The notes under the pieces: model-generated
Told to the model about the DNA's origin: nothing
The model's database searches: none
Seen by the model: the letters and a program-made list of their open reading frames with translations, nothing else
Shown: positions 1-8,973 of the stretch, piece by piece
Layout of the letters: the number at the start of each line of letters is the position of its first letter
How positions within the stretch are numbered: position 1 is the stretch's first letter
Assembly (NCBI GenBank): GCA_028703945.1
Contig: JAQVLW010000012.1
Location: 1 to 56,928, forward strand
DNA from: Aliarcobacter sp.
GTDB taxonomy: Bacteria > Campylobacterota > Campylobacteria > Campylobacterales > Arcobacteraceae
DNA length: 56,928 bases
Direction of reading: 5' to 3'
Translations under genes and position numbers: made by a program

Positions 1-845
1 ATTATGTTTTTAAGATTTAAATTAAATCTATTTCCTTTTTCTAAAGTATCAATATTTATGGCAATTTTATTTTTATCACAAAACTCTTTTACCATGGCTA
101 ACCCCAAACCAAAACCATCTTTTGAAGAGTCTTCTTGAAAATATTTATCAAAAACTATAAAAAGATTTTTTGTATCAATTTGTTCACCAGTATTAAAAAT
201 AGATAAAATCGGACTTTTATAACTTATTTCTACTAATGGATTATCTTTTATATTATATTTTATAGCATTTGAAATTAGATTATCCATTGTTTTTTCAAAA
301 CCATTTATATCAGTTAATATAAGAATATTGGGAATATTAACTACTATTTTTATATCTTTTTTTATATCATCAAATTTATCACAAGATGTGAAAATTATCT
401 CATCTAAATAAAACTCTTGTTTATCAATTTTATCTATCTCTTTTTTGATATTATATTCCATATTTTCATACAATTTTAAAAGATTATTACTAGCTTGATT
501 GATTCTTTCTAATCGTTTTATACTTTTTTCATCAGTTATTGTTTTTTGTAAAAGTTGAGTATTCATCTTAATAGTTGAAACAGGAATATTTAACTCGTGA
601 ATTGTCTCTTTTATGCTTTGTTCTAATTTTTCATCACTTTTAAATAAAGGCTTTAAAACAGACACTGAAAAACTCAAAAAAATCCCTAGTCCAATAATCA
701 CTGACGGCATAATAATATATATATAATTTTCTTGATTTAATCCAAATAAAGAGATAAAAAAATAATTTAAATAAAGAATAATTATCAAAGAAAAAGTAAA
801 AATCATTGAAATTGAGATTAAAAAATCTCTTTTTTTAGAATTCAA
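1..845 (-). CDS. Sensor histidine kinase, partial (C-terminal end beyond the left edge)
   Basis: Membrane sensor kinase that presumably phosphorylates the regulator encoded just upstream. The frame is open from the left edge to a TTG at 845-843, which gives a basic N-terminus before the first membrane segment; an ATG at 806-804 is the alternative start. Two membrane segments lie at about residues 10-33 and 42-65. The H-box reads TIHELNIPVS (His83), an N-box reads DNLISNAIKYN, and a G-box reads GFGLGLAMVKEF. There is almost no periplasmic sensor domain, only a short loop. With the TTG start it overlaps the response regulator by 11 bases, so the two are translationally coupled. The input signal is unknown; the divergent phosphate transporter is one possible target. 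Confidence 0.85.
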   Translation of the reverse strand, partial: MNSKKRDFLISISMIFTFSLIIILYLNYFFISLFGLNQENYIYIIMPSVIIGLGIFLSFSVSVLKPLFKSDEKLEQSIKETIHELNIPVSTIKMNTQLLQKTITDEKSIKRLERINQASNNLLKLYENMEYNIKKEIDKIDKQEFYLDEIIFTSCDKFDDIKKDIKIVVNIPNILILTDINGFEKTMDNLISNAIKYNIKDNPLVEISYKSPILSIFNTGEQIDTKNLFIVFDKYFQEDSSKDGFGLGLAMVKEFCDKNKIAINIDTLEKGNRFNLNLKNI

Positions 846-1494
846 TTTTATAACCTACACCTTTGATATTTAAAATTGTATCTTTATCAAATAGTTTTTT
901 TAATTGATTAATATAAACCCTAATAGAACCCTCACTATATTCTTGACTTGTCGACCAAAGTTTTGAGATAATCATCTCTTTTGTTACAATTTCTCCTTTA
1001 TTTTCAACAAAAAGTTCCATAAGTTCCAGAACTTTCACAGGAAGATTTAAATCAATTTTATTTTTATAAACTCTTTTATTTAGTGGATTATATGTAAGTG
1101 TATTTGAGAGTTTTATAATGTCAAATTGTTTTTTATTTCTTTTTAATAAAGCTTTTATTCTCAAAAGCAATTCATCCAAATCAGCTGGTTTTTTCAAATA
1201 ATCATCACAACCATTTAAAAAAGCAGTTTGTAAAGTATCTTTATCTTTGTATGAAGTTAGAAAAATAGATGGAGTATCATCTCCTGAAGTTCGTAAATGT
1301 TCTAAAAGTTCTAAACCATTTATTTTAGGTACATTTATATCAAAAATATATAAATCATAGTTCTTTTTAAAATTTAATTCCAAACACTCTTCACCATCAA
1401 ATGCAATATCAACTTCAAAACCCTCATCACTCAAAAAATCTTCAACTGTTGAAGCAAAAAGTTCATCATCTTCTAAAACTAAAATTTTGTACAA
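835..1494 (-). CDS. OmpR/PhoB-family response regulator
   Basis: Two-component DNA-binding regulator, 219 residues, normal length for the family. The receiver domain (about 1-120) has the acidic pair Asp9/Asp10, the phospho-acceptor Asp52 (FDINVP), the switch Thr in FLTSY, and the conserved Lys in YLKKP. The C-terminal part (about 125-219) is a winged helix ending in the usual GVGYKIEF. It is the first gene of a pair with the histidine kinase, which overlaps its end. It is divergent from the Na/phosphate symporter gene, with about 130 AT-rich bases between them, so control of that neighbour is plausible but not shown. Confidence 0.93.
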   Translation of the reverse strand: MYKILVLEDDELFASTVEDFLSDEGFEVDIAFDGEECLELNFKKNYDLYIFDINVPKINGLELLEHLRTSGDDTPSIFLTSYKDKDTLQTAFLNGCDDYLKKPADLDELLLRIKALLKRNKKQFDIIKLSNTLTYNPLNKRVYKNKIDLNLPVKVLELMELFVENKGEIVTKEMIISKLWSTSQEYSEGSIRVYINQLKKLFDKDTILNIKGVGYKIEF

Positions 1495-1626
1495 ATTTTT
1501 CCCTTTTATAACTATTATATTGATTATATTTGTTTTTTGTTAAATAATTGATAATTCCAAATATTTCCAGTGTAATTAATGTTAATTTGATACAATTAAA
1601 AAATAAAATAATTTTTAGGATAGTTA

Positions 1627-3384
1627 ATGGCAAAAAATCTGCTTTTGTTCTTTGCATTTTTAGTACTTGCATATATTGTAATTTCTTTTGAAAACTTTAC
1701 AGTAATTTTAAGTGGAATTGCAATTTTTTTAATTGGTATGTTTTTTATGCAAGATGGATTTAAACTACTATCTGGTGGTGTTTTGGAAAAGTTACTTCAA
1801 AAATTTACAAGTAACACATTTTATGCAATCCTTACTGGATTCTTTTCAACCACACTTGTTCAAAGTTCATCAATCGTCTCTTTGGTTGTTATCTCTTTTT
1901 TATCTGTTGAATTATTAACTTTAGTTCAAGGTATAGGAATAATTTTTGGTTCAAACCTTGGAAGTACAACAACAGCATGGATAGTTTCAAGTTTGGGAGT
2001 GAATGTAAAAATTTCTATTTATGCAATGCCTATGATTTTATTTGGGGTAATACTTAGATTTTCAAAAAATAATACTTATAAAGGAATTGGATATGTTCTA
2101 TTAGGATTAGGTTTTATTTTTCTTGGTATTTCTTATATGAAAGATGGCTTTGATATATTAAAAGATTCTTTAGATCTGTCTTCATATTCAATGGAAGGGG
2201 CTTTAGGAATTATTATTTATATTTTAATTGGAGCAGTTGCTACGATAATTATGCATTCAAGTGGTGCAACATTAGCTATTATAATTACAGCTTTAAGTGC
2301 TGGAAGTATTATTTATATAAATGCCTTAGCTTTAGTGATAGGAGCACATATTGGAACAACTTTTACAGCAATTCTTGCATCGTTAGCTTCAAATGAAAAT
2401 GGTAAAAGAGTAGCTTTTGCACACTTTACTTTTAATATTATCACTGCAACAATAATAACTTCTTTTATCTACCAATTTCAAAATTTAGTTGATTATTTAG
2501 CACCTTATTTGGGAATAAGTAAAAACAACTATACTATGAAACTTGCACTATTTCATACAATATTTAGTTTAGTGGGAATCATTCTTCTTGCACCTTTTAT
2601 AAATCAAATTGAGAAATTATCAAAAAAATTCATAAAGAAAAAAGTATCAGCCCTATCAAAACCAAAATATCTTATGGATTCAAATTTAGCTCTTCCTGAT
2701 ACAGCAATTGTATCTATTAGAAAAGAAACCATAAACCTTTATGAAAGCTGTCAAAAAGCGATGCTTCATGCTTTAAACCTTCATACAAGTAATCTAAAAA
2801 CAAAAGAAGATTTAAAACTACAAATGAACGAAGAAGTTGCAAAAATAGATACAAATATTGATGAAATTTATCACTCAAATTTAAAAATTATTTATAGCGA
2901 AATCATAAAATATGCTTCTTTTGCTCAAGAGAATATGACAAGTATCCAACAACAAGAAGTGGCAGACATAAAAAAAAGTGCAAAACTTATTGTTGAAGTA
3001 TTAAAAGATACAAGAGATATTCAAAAAAATGTTAATTTTTATCTAAAAAGTAAAAATGATTATATAAAACAAGAGTATAATTTACTAAGAAAAGAATTAG
3101 CTACCATTTTAATAGATATAAATTTACTTGATAGTAATGAAACGCAGTTGGAAAAACTAACTCAATTAGAAGTTATAAAATCAACTCTTATAGCAAATGA
3201 TTTATCAAATACGGGGAAAATTGATACTTTAATTAGAGAAGATAAAATCAAAGCTACAATGGCTACTTCATTAATAAATGATAGCGCCACTGTTTATTCT
3301 ATACAGAAAAAATTAGTTGAAATGGCAAGTATGTTATTTTTAAATAACAACCTACTAAAAGAAATAGGAGATACACAAAAATGA
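1627..3384 (+). CDS. Na/Pi cotransporter family protein with PhoU-like tail
   Basis: Inner-membrane sodium-dependent phosphate transporter of the NptA/YjbB type, 585 residues. The N-terminal 330 residues hold two homologous membrane repeats, each with a conserved QSSS- or HSSG-type motif (VQSSSIVSLV near residue 80; MHSSGATLAI near 210), as expected for Na_Pi_cotrans domains. The soluble C-terminal part (about 350-585) is helical and charged, resembling the PhoU-like domain fused to bacterial members. The start ATG at 1627 follows a GGATAG ribosome site. The next gene overlaps its stop by four bases (ATGA), so the two form an operon. Phosphate as the substrate is inferred from the family. Confidence 0.9.
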   Translation: MAKNLLLFFAFLVLAYIVISFENFTVILSGIAIFLIGMFFMQDGFKLLSGGVLEKLLQKFTSNTFYAILTGFFSTTLVQSSSIVSLVVISFLSVELLTLVQGIGIIFGSNLGSTTTAWIVSSLGVNVKISIYAMPMILFGVILRFSKNNTYKGIGYVLLGLGFIFLGISYMKDGFDILKDSLDLSSYSMEGALGIIIYILIGAVATIIMHSSGATLAIIITALSAGSIIYINALALVIGAHIGTTFTAILASLASNENGKRVAFAHFTFNIITATIITSFIYQFQNLVDYLAPYLGISKNNYTMKLALFHTIFSLVGIILLAPFINQIEKLSKKFIKKKVSALSKPKYLMDSNLALPDTAIVSIRKETINLYESCQKAMLHALNLHTSNLKTKEDLKLQMNEEVAKIDTNIDEIYHSNLKIIYSEIIKYASFAQENMTSIQQQEVADIKKSAKLIVEVLKDTRDIQKNVNFYLKSKNDYIKQEYNLLRKELATILIDINLLDSNETQLEKLTQLEVIKSTLIANDLSNTGKIDTLIREDKIKATMATSLINDSATVYSIQKKLVEMASMLFLNNNLLKEIGDTQK

Positions 3385-3608
3385 ATCTAGATAAAATTGT
3401 TTCAAAAATTAAAAAATATCTAAAAAAAGAATCATTAAAAGACTCTAAGAAAGAAAAAGTAAAAGAGATAATTGAAATATTATCTCAGAAAAAAGTAAAA
3501 TTAAGAAAAGAATTAAAAGAAACAACCAGTGAATCTGAAAAAGAAAAAATTCAAAAAGAAATTAATGCTGTAGTAAAACTTATTGAAAAAAGTAATACTC
3601 TCATTTAA
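3381..3608 (+). CDS. Small Lys/Glu-rich coiled-coil protein
   Basis: A 75-residue, highly charged protein dominated by Lys and Glu, predicted to be nearly all helix and probably a coiled coil. It has no signal peptide or membrane segment. Its ATG overlaps the stop of the Na/Pi transporter, so it is translationally coupled to it and may assist or regulate the transporter's cytosolic PhoU-like domain; that role is inference from position only. I recognise no family. Confidence 0.7.
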   Translation: MNLDKIVSKIKKYLKKESLKDSKKEKVKEIIEILSQKKVKLRKELKETTSESEKEKIQKEINAVVKLIEKSNTLI

Positions 3609-3625
3609 AATAGTATAAAAATATC

Positions 3626-3656
3626 AAGGAAAGCTATTAAGCTTTTCCATCAAAAT
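3626..3656. terminator. Candidate hairpin between convergent genes
   Basis: GGAAAGC and GCTTTTCC flank a short AT spacer and can pair with one bulged base. It lies between the convergent small charged gene and trmL. The stem is weak and the T tract poor, so this is only a candidate. Confidence 0.35.
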
Positions 3657-3662
3657 TGTTTT

Positions 3663-4127
3663 CTATTTAAAATCTTTAAAGTTTTGTCTTAAAGCTTCGT
3701 AAGCTACAATTGAAACAGAGTTTGCGATATTTAAGCTTCTAGCTTCATTTGTCATAGGAATAGTGATACAAGTTTTTAAACTTTTATCTAAAATAGCTTG
3801 TGGAAGTCCAGCATCTTCTCTTCCAAAATAAAAATAATCCCCTACTTCATAACTTGCTTCAAAATAAACTTGTTTTGTTTTTGTAGTTGCTAAAAAATGT
3901 CTATCATTAAATGGATTTTTTGACCAAAAATCTTCTATGTTTTCATACTCTCTAACATCTAATTCAAACCAATAATCAAGCCCTGCTCTTCGAACTTCTT
4001 TTTCTGTAATAGCCCCAAAACCATAAGGTTTGATTAAATGTAAAGTACAATTAAGTGCAAAAGCGAGTCTTCCAATAGTTCCCACATTTCCAGGAATTCG
4101 TGGTTCTAATAAAACTATATTAAACAT
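3663..4127 (-). CDS. trmL: tRNA (cytidine/uridine-2'-O-)-methyltransferase TrmL
   Basis: SPOUT-family methyltransferase that 2'-O-methylates the wobble base (position 34) of leucine tRNAs. It has 154 residues, the usual TrmL length. The N-terminal motif is LEPRIPGNVGTIGRLA, motif 2 is REDAGLP, and the SAM-binding knot motif is TNEARSLNIANSVSIVAYEA. All fit the minimal single-domain SpoU enzyme. The start codon overlaps the purU stop by one base, so it is co-transcribed with purU. It is a cytosolic dimer in known members. Confidence 0.92.
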   Translation of the reverse strand: MFNIVLLEPRIPGNVGTIGRLAFALNCTLHLIKPYGFGAITEKEVRRAGLDYWFELDVREYENIEDFWSKNPFNDRHFLATTKTKQVYFEASYEVGDYFYFGREDAGLPQAILDKSLKTCITIPMTNEARSLNIANSVSIVAYEALRQNFKDFK

Positions 4128-4960
4128 TATAAAATTACCGTTTTATTTCCATGAACAAAAACTCTATCATGTAATAACATTTCAAATGCATTTGAAAGTA
4201 CGATTTTTTCTACATTTCTTCCTGCATTTCTCATATCTTCCCAAGAATAACTATGGTCAACTCTTACCACATCTTGAAATATAATTGGACCTTCATCCAA
4301 ATCACTTGTAACATAATGGGCAGTTGCTCCAATAATTTTAACACCTCTTTCGTGTGCTTGTTTATATGGATTTGCTCCTATGAATGCTGGTAAAAATGAG
4401 TGATGAATATTTAAAACTTTTTTAGGGAAAGCATCTACAAATTTTGGAGTTAAAATTCTCATATATTTTGCAAGAACAATTAATTCAGGCTCATATTCAT
4501 TGATTTTAGCAATCATTTTATCTTCATGATCTTCTCGGCTCATTCCATCTGCGCTAATACAAGTAAAAGGAATATTGAACTTCTCAACTAAATCTTTTAA
4601 GTGGTCATGGTTTGCAATAACTGCTTTGATATTTGCATTTAATTCACCTGCAATATATCTAATTAATAAATCACCTAAAACATGAAACTCTTTAGTTGCT
4701 AAAATAACAACGTCTTTTTTCTCTTTTTTGTTTAGTTTGATTGAAGCCCCATCAGGTAAAACTTCCGTTAATTCTTTTAATAATATATTTTTAGAAACTT
4801 TTCCAGAAACTATACTTCTCATAAAAAACTTTTTTGTATCTGGATCAACATACTCAGCATTTTGTTCTATATTTAGATTGTTTGCAAAAAGAACTTTTGA
4901 GATGTTATAAACAAGTCCTTTTGAATCTTCTGTGTCAATTAAAAGTATATACTCTTCCAT
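4127..4960 (-). CDS. purU: Formyltetrahydrofolate deformylase PurU
   Basis: Hydrolyses 10-formyl-tetrahydrofolate to formate and tetrahydrofolate, balancing one-carbon pools and supplying formate for purine synthesis. It has 277 residues. The N-terminal ACT domain (about 1-80) begins YILLIDTEDSKGLVYNISKV. The C-terminal formyltransferase-like domain (about 85-277) carries the signature HHSFLPAFIGANPYKQA, then a His and Asp in ATAHYVTSDLDEGPII. A ribosome site (AGGAT) precedes the ATG. It is the first gene of a two-gene operon with trmL. Confidence 0.95.
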   Translation of the reverse strand: MEEYILLIDTEDSKGLVYNISKVLFANNLNIEQNAEYVDPDTKKFFMRSIVSGKVSKNILLKELTEVLPDGASIKLNKKEKKDVVILATKEFHVLGDLLIRYIAGELNANIKAVIANHDHLKDLVEKFNIPFTCISADGMSREDHEDKMIAKINEYEPELIVLAKYMRILTPKFVDAFPKKVLNIHHSFLPAFIGANPYKQAHERGVKIIGATAHYVTSDLDEGPIIFQDVVRVDHSYSWEDMRNAGRNVEKIVLSNAFEMLLHDRVFVHGNKTVIL

Positions 4961-4996
4961 TTTTATCCTATTTATTATTCAAGCTTAAATTTTTTA

Positions 4997-5041
4997 AAGC
5001 CCGAATAATAACATTTTATAGATTAATAGATAATTCGGCTT
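4997..5041 (-). terminator. Candidate terminator of the malic enzyme gene
   Basis: AAGCCCGAAT and AATTCGGCTT form a stem with one bulged C, just at and beyond the malic enzyme stop codon. On the minus strand it is followed by a T-rich run. The loop is long (about 25 bases), so confidence is moderate to low. Confidence 0.4.
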
Positions 5042-6299
5042 ATATCATAGAAGCTAGTTTTTCTCTATATTTTTCTAAATCAAAATCTTTAACTCTAGCA
5101 ACTCCTGTTTCAACAGCACCAAGTGCAACAGCTGATGATACTTCAACCATCAATCTTTTATCAAAAGGAATTGGAATAATATACTCTCTTCCATAAGTTA
5201 AATTACCAAATGAAGCTATTAAATCAGGTGTCATAGGTTCTTTTGTAAGATTGGCAATAGCCTTTGCTGCTGCCATTTTCATATGCATATTTATTTTTCT
5301 TGCTTGTACATCTAAAGCACCTCTAAAAATAAATGGGAAACCTAATACATTGTTTACTTGATTTGGGAAATCTGATCTTCCTGTTCCTACGATTGCTTTT
5401 GGTCTTACAGCTTTTACTTCTTCAGGGAAAAGCTCAGGAGTAGGATTTGCAAGTGTAAAGACAATTGGTTCTTCACTCATAAGTTTTATATGTTCAACTG
5501 TAAAAGTTCCAGGTTTTGATAATCCTAAAACCATATCAGCATCTCTAAAAGCATCTTCCATACTTACAGCATCACTTGAAGTAATAAACTCTTTTTTATA
5601 CTTATTTATATCTGTTCTTCCTTTGTGAATTACACCTTTAGAATCACACATAATTAAGTTTTTAACTCCAAGTTCTTTATACATAATAGAACAAGCAATA
5701 GCAGCAGCCCCAGCTCCCACAACTACAATTTTCATATCTTCAATTTTTTTATTTAACATTTCAGAGGCATTCATTAAAGCAGCACTTGTAATAATTGCAG
5801 TTCCATGTTGGTCATCATGCATAACTGGAATTTCAAGTTCTTCTACTAATCTTCTTTCGATTTCAAAACACTCAGGTGCCTTAATATCTTCAAGATTTAT
5901 TCCACCAAAAGTAGGAGAAATAGCTTTTACAACAGCACAAAATTTATCAATATCTTTTTCATCAACTTCAATATCAAAAACATCAACAGCTGCAAATTTT
6001 TTGAATAGTACAGCTTTACCTTCCATAACTGGTTTTGATGCAAGTGCACCAATATCACCAAGTCCTAAAACAGCCGTTCCATTTGAAATAACAGCAACTA
6101 AATTTCTTTTTGCTGTAAATTCATAAGCTAACTCTGGATTTTTTTCAATCTCTTCACAAGGAAATGCAACACCAGGCGAATACGCTAATGATAAATCTCT
6201 TTGTGTTTCCAATCTAGTAGTTGTTGCAATTGCAACTTTTCCTGGAGTTGGACCCCTGTGATACTCTAATGCTTCTTCTTTTGTAACTTTTGCAGTCAT
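5040..6299 (-). CDS. NAD(P)-dependent malic enzyme
   Basis: Oxidative decarboxylation of malate to pyruvate with reduction of NAD(P). The chosen ATG at 6299 gives 419 residues and is preceded by AAGGGA at good spacing; the frame stays open 17 codons further but with no ribosome site. Motifs: YSPGVAFPCEEI near the N-terminus, the SNGTAVLGLGDIGALASKPV core, the metal-binding EDIKAPECFEIE, HDDQHGTAI, and a Rossmann glycine motif VVVGAGAAAIAC. It corresponds to the short bacterial enzyme without the phosphotransacetylase-like domain of MaeB. Cofactor preference cannot be read with certainty. Confidence 0.94.
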   Translation of the reverse strand: MTAKVTKEEALEYHRGPTPGKVAIATTTRLETQRDLSLAYSPGVAFPCEEIEKNPELAYEFTAKRNLVAVISNGTAVLGLGDIGALASKPVMEGKAVLFKKFAAVDVFDIEVDEKDIDKFCAVVKAISPTFGGINLEDIKAPECFEIERRLVEELEIPVMHDDQHGTAIITSAALMNASEMLNKKIEDMKIVVVGAGAAAIACSIMYKELGVKNLIMCDSKGVIHKGRTDINKYKKEFITSSDAVSMEDAFRDADMVLGLSKPGTFTVEHIKLMSEEPIVFTLANPTPELFPEEVKAVRPKAIVGTGRSDFPNQVNNVLGFPFIFRGALDVQARKINMHMKMAAAKAIANLTKEPMTPDLIASFGNLTYGREYIIPIPFDKRLMVEVSSAVALGAVETGVARVKDFDLEKYREKLASMI

Positions 6300-6422
6300 A
6301 TTTTCCCTTTTAATTATTATTTCATTATAAAATTTACAAGATAGTAACAAAAAGAAACTTAAATAGATAAATTTTATAAATTAATACTTATAATTAAAAT
6401 ATTTAAACAACTTATGTAAAAT

Positions 6423-7109
6423 TTATATAAGTTTTTTATCCACTAAACTTATAACTCCTGAAAACCTACCTGTTTTAGGATTTTTTCTAAAAGAAAAATA
6501 TGGTTCATTTGAACATTTTGTACAAATATTTGAAACATTTATATGTCTAATTCCCACTTCTTCTAAAAGCATAATATTAATTCCTTGTAAATCAATATTT
6601 TTCCCAATACAATATTTCTCTCCAAAAGATGTTTTTACAATAGCTAATAATTCATCACTTACTTCATAACAACAAGATTGAATTGATGGTCCAAAAATCA
6701 CTTTTATATTATTTACATTACAACCTAATTCATTTATCATCTTATTTGCTGTAATTTGTGCAATTTTTAAAAAAGTCGAGTTTCTTCCTGCATGAACAGC
6801 TGCAATCACACCTTGAATCTCATCAAAGAATAAAATAGGAATACAATCAGCTACCATAACCATCAAAGGAAGATTTTTTTCTTTTGTAATTATTCCATCA
6901 CAATTTTCTATAATTTTTGGTGAGTTTTTATCTACTATTTGAATATTATTCCCATGAACTTGGTTCATATAAACTAAATCTTCATCTTTATATTCCATAA
7001 TATTTGCTACTGTTTGTCTATTTTTATCAACATTTTGTTTTAAATCATCTACTAAATATGATAAATTCCCATCTTCTATTGTACTAAAGTAATATTTAAC
7101 TTGATTCAT
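6423..7109 (-). CDS. pgeF: Purine nucleoside phosphorylase/laccase-domain protein PgeF (YfiH family)
   Basis: Member of the Cu-oxidase_4 (DUF152) family, 228 residues, close to the family length. The metal-binding pattern is clear: VNQVHGN-like MNQVHGNNI, ADCIPILFFD, AAVHAGRNS and SCCYEVSDE, giving the two His and one Cys that bind zinc. A C-terminal SFRKNPKTGR motif is also typical. Known members are adenosine deaminase/nucleoside phosphorylases, or edit the amino acid put into peptidoglycan precursors (PgeF). It is followed downstream by the malic enzyme gene with a 120-base gap, so it is probably a separate transcript. Confidence 0.9.
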   Translation of the reverse strand: MNQVKYYFSTIEDGNLSYLVDDLKQNVDKNRQTVANIMEYKDEDLVYMNQVHGNNIQIVDKNSPKIIENCDGIITKEKNLPLMVMVADCIPILFFDEIQGVIAAVHAGRNSTFLKIAQITANKMINELGCNVNNIKVIFGPSIQSCCYEVSDELLAIVKTSFGEKYCIGKNIDLQGINIMLLEEVGIRHINVSNICTKCSNEPYFSFRKNPKTGRFSGVISLVDKKLI

Positions 7110-7177
7110 AATTTCTCTTTTATTAGGTTTTGATATAATTTAGCAAAATTTTAATGATTTATTGGTTAAGGATAAGT

Positions 7178-7792
7178 ATGAATAGATTTGATAATGTAGC
7201 ACACGACTGGGAAGCAAAAACCTCAAGAGTACAAATAGCAAAATCAAGCGTTGATAATATAAAAGAAATAGTAGATTTAAAACCTAATTTTAAAATCTTA
7301 GATTATGGCTGTGGAACAGGACTTATAGGTTTTGGATTAAGTAATGAAACAAATACAGTTCTTGGAATGGATTATTCAAGTGGAATGGTTGAAAAGTTTA
7401 ATGAAAAAGCAAAAGAGCTAAACTTTACAAATATAAGCGCAATTAAACACGATATAAACAAAGAAGATTTACCAAAAAATGAGTTTGATTTAATAGCAAT
7501 TTCAATGACACTTCATCATATAAAAGATACCAATATGTTTATAAAAAAAGCAAGAAGTGCTTTAAAAGATAGTGGATATTTGTGTATAAATGACCTTGTA
7601 AGCGAAGATGGAACATTTCATAGTGAACATAAAAATGAAGGAGTTGAGCATTTCGGATATGACAAAGATGAACTTTGCAAGATTATTAAAAATAATAATT
7701 TTGAAGTAATTGAGTATAAAATAGTTTATACAGATGATAGAAACACTAGCCAATACCCAATATTTCAAGTTATTGCAAAAGCTATTATGTAA
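7178..7792 (+). CDS. Class I SAM-dependent methyltransferase
   Basis: Cytosolic methyltransferase, 204 residues from the ATG at 7178, which follows an AAGGAT ribosome site; an in-frame ATG 24 bases upstream has none. Motif I is LDYGCGTGLIGF, the acidic residue of motif II is in GMDYSSGMV, and motif IV-like AISMTLHHIKD is of the Methyltransf_11/25 type. The substrate is unknown. It precedes the DUF3144 gene by 37 bases, so the two may be co-transcribed. Confidence 0.85.
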   Translation: MNRFDNVAHDWEAKTSRVQIAKSSVDNIKEIVDLKPNFKILDYGCGTGLIGFGLSNETNTVLGMDYSSGMVEKFNEKAKELNFTNISAIKHDINKEDLPKNEFDLIAISMTLHHIKDTNMFIKKARSALKDSGYLCINDLVSEDGTFHSEHKNEGVEHFGYDKDELCKIIKNNNFEVIEYKIVYTDDRNTSQYPIFQVIAKAIM

Positions 7793-7829
7793 AATAATAT
7801 AAATAATATAAATATAAAAGGACATAAAA

Positions 7830-8111
7830 ATGAAGGAAAATAATACTGGATTTTTAAAAAGAGCAGATGCCTTTATAGCACTTGCAAATGAACAACTAAA
7901 CCAAAACCTAACTCAAGGGGAAATAAGTGCATCATTTATGTATGGATCTGCAAGATTTAGTGCATGGATGGCAGCATCTTCTTTTGAATCAGCTGAAGAT
8001 ATGAAAGCAGAAAAAGATCAAGTTATGGAATATTTTATGCAAGAGTACAAATTAGCATTAGAAGAGCATTTAGATAATCATATTCAAAATTTTGATTTTT
8101 CTAAAAAATAA
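7830..8111 (+). CDS. DUF3144 family protein
   Basis: A 93-residue soluble helical protein. The central stretch ADAFIALANEQ, then SASFMYGSARFSAWMAASS, matches my memory of the DUF3144 family, which is widespread in proteobacteria and has no assigned function. No signal peptide or membrane segment. It lies 18 bases upstream of aroE and has a GGAC-type ribosome site (AAAGGACAT). Confidence 0.7.
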   Translation: MKENNTGFLKRADAFIALANEQLNQNLTQGEISASFMYGSARFSAWMAASSFESAEDMKAEKDQVMEYFMQEYKLALEEHLDNHIQNFDFSKK

Positions 8112-8129
8112 ATTCAAATAAGGGAACAA

Positions 8130-8933
8130 ATGTCTAATATGAAAAATCAATTTGTAATCTTTGGAAATCCAGTTAAACACTCAAAATCTCCTCAAATGCA
8201 AAATGCAGGATTAAAACATATAAATTTTGATGGAAATTATAAAAAGCATCATTTAGTTGATGGAAATACAATAAAAGATGTATTTTTACAAAACAACTAT
8301 ATAGGGGCAAATATAACTGTTCCACATAAAGAAGATGCTTTTGTAAATGCTGATGAAGTAAGAGGATTAGCAAAAGAGATAAAAGCTGTAAATACTTATA
8401 TAAATGAAAATGGAAAAGTAGTAGCTTATAACACAGATGCACCTGGATTTTTAAAAGCAATTGAGAGTTTTGGAACTATTAAAAATGTTTTACTTTTAGG
8501 AGCGGGAGGAACAGCAAAAGCAATCGCCCTAGCCTTAAAATCGAAAAATATAAATGTAACTGTTTTAAATAGAAGTGAAGGGAAACTTGATTTTTTTAAA
8601 GAACATCAAATTCAAAGTTTTTCATGGGAAAATTTTGAACCACAAACTTATGACTTAGTTGTAAACTCAACAAGTGCTGGACTAAAAGATGAATATTTAC
8701 CTTGTGATAAAGAAATCTTAGAAACAGTTTTTAAAAATGCAAAATTTGCTTTTGATTGCGTGTACGGAAAAATAACGCCATTTTTAGCACTTGCAAGTGA
8801 AAATGAACTTGAAATAAAAGACGGCGAAGATATGCTTTTATATCAGGGTGTTTTAGCATTTGAATATTTTACGAGAACAAAAGCAGATGATAATTTAATT
8901 GAATCGATGAGAAAAGGTTTAAAAGGAGAATAA
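8130..8933 (+). CDS. aroE: Shikimate dehydrogenase AroE
   Basis: Reduces 3-dehydroshikimate to shikimate with NADPH in the shikimate pathway to aromatic amino acids. It has 267 residues. Substrate-binding motifs are FGNPVKHSKSPQMQN (Ser pair), NITVPHKEDA with the catalytic Lys, and AVNTY. The Rossmann motif is LLLGAGGTAKAIALAL, followed by VLNRSEGK. The C-terminal GEDMLLYQGVLAFEYFT is also characteristic. ATG at 8130 follows AAGGGA. A second in-frame ATG three codons on is a less likely start. Confidence 0.95.
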   Translation: MSNMKNQFVIFGNPVKHSKSPQMQNAGLKHINFDGNYKKHHLVDGNTIKDVFLQNNYIGANITVPHKEDAFVNADEVRGLAKEIKAVNTYINENGKVVAYNTDAPGFLKAIESFGTIKNVLLLGAGGTAKAIALALKSKNINVTVLNRSEGKLDFFKEHQIQSFSWENFEPQTYDLVVNSTSAGLKDEYLPCDKEILETVFKNAKFAFDCVYGKITPFLALASENELEIKDGEDMLLYQGVLAFEYFTRTKADDNLIESMRKGLKGE

Positions 8934-8973
8934 GTTTTTTTCTATAAATAATTTCAAAAAGAAGAAATATAAA

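Noticed and set aside
1466..1672. Minus-strand frame upstream of the first response regulator
   Set aside because: Runs through the divergent promoter region and into both flanking genes; low-complexity Ile/Lys/Asn translation.
4834..5196. Plus-strand open frame of 120 codons across purU and the malic enzyme end
   Set aside because: Antisense to two certain genes; the translation has no recognisable feature.
8173..8460. Minus-strand open frame of 95 codons inside aroE
   Set aside because: Antisense shadow of a well-conserved gene, with a Leu/His/Phe-rich translation and no ribosome site.
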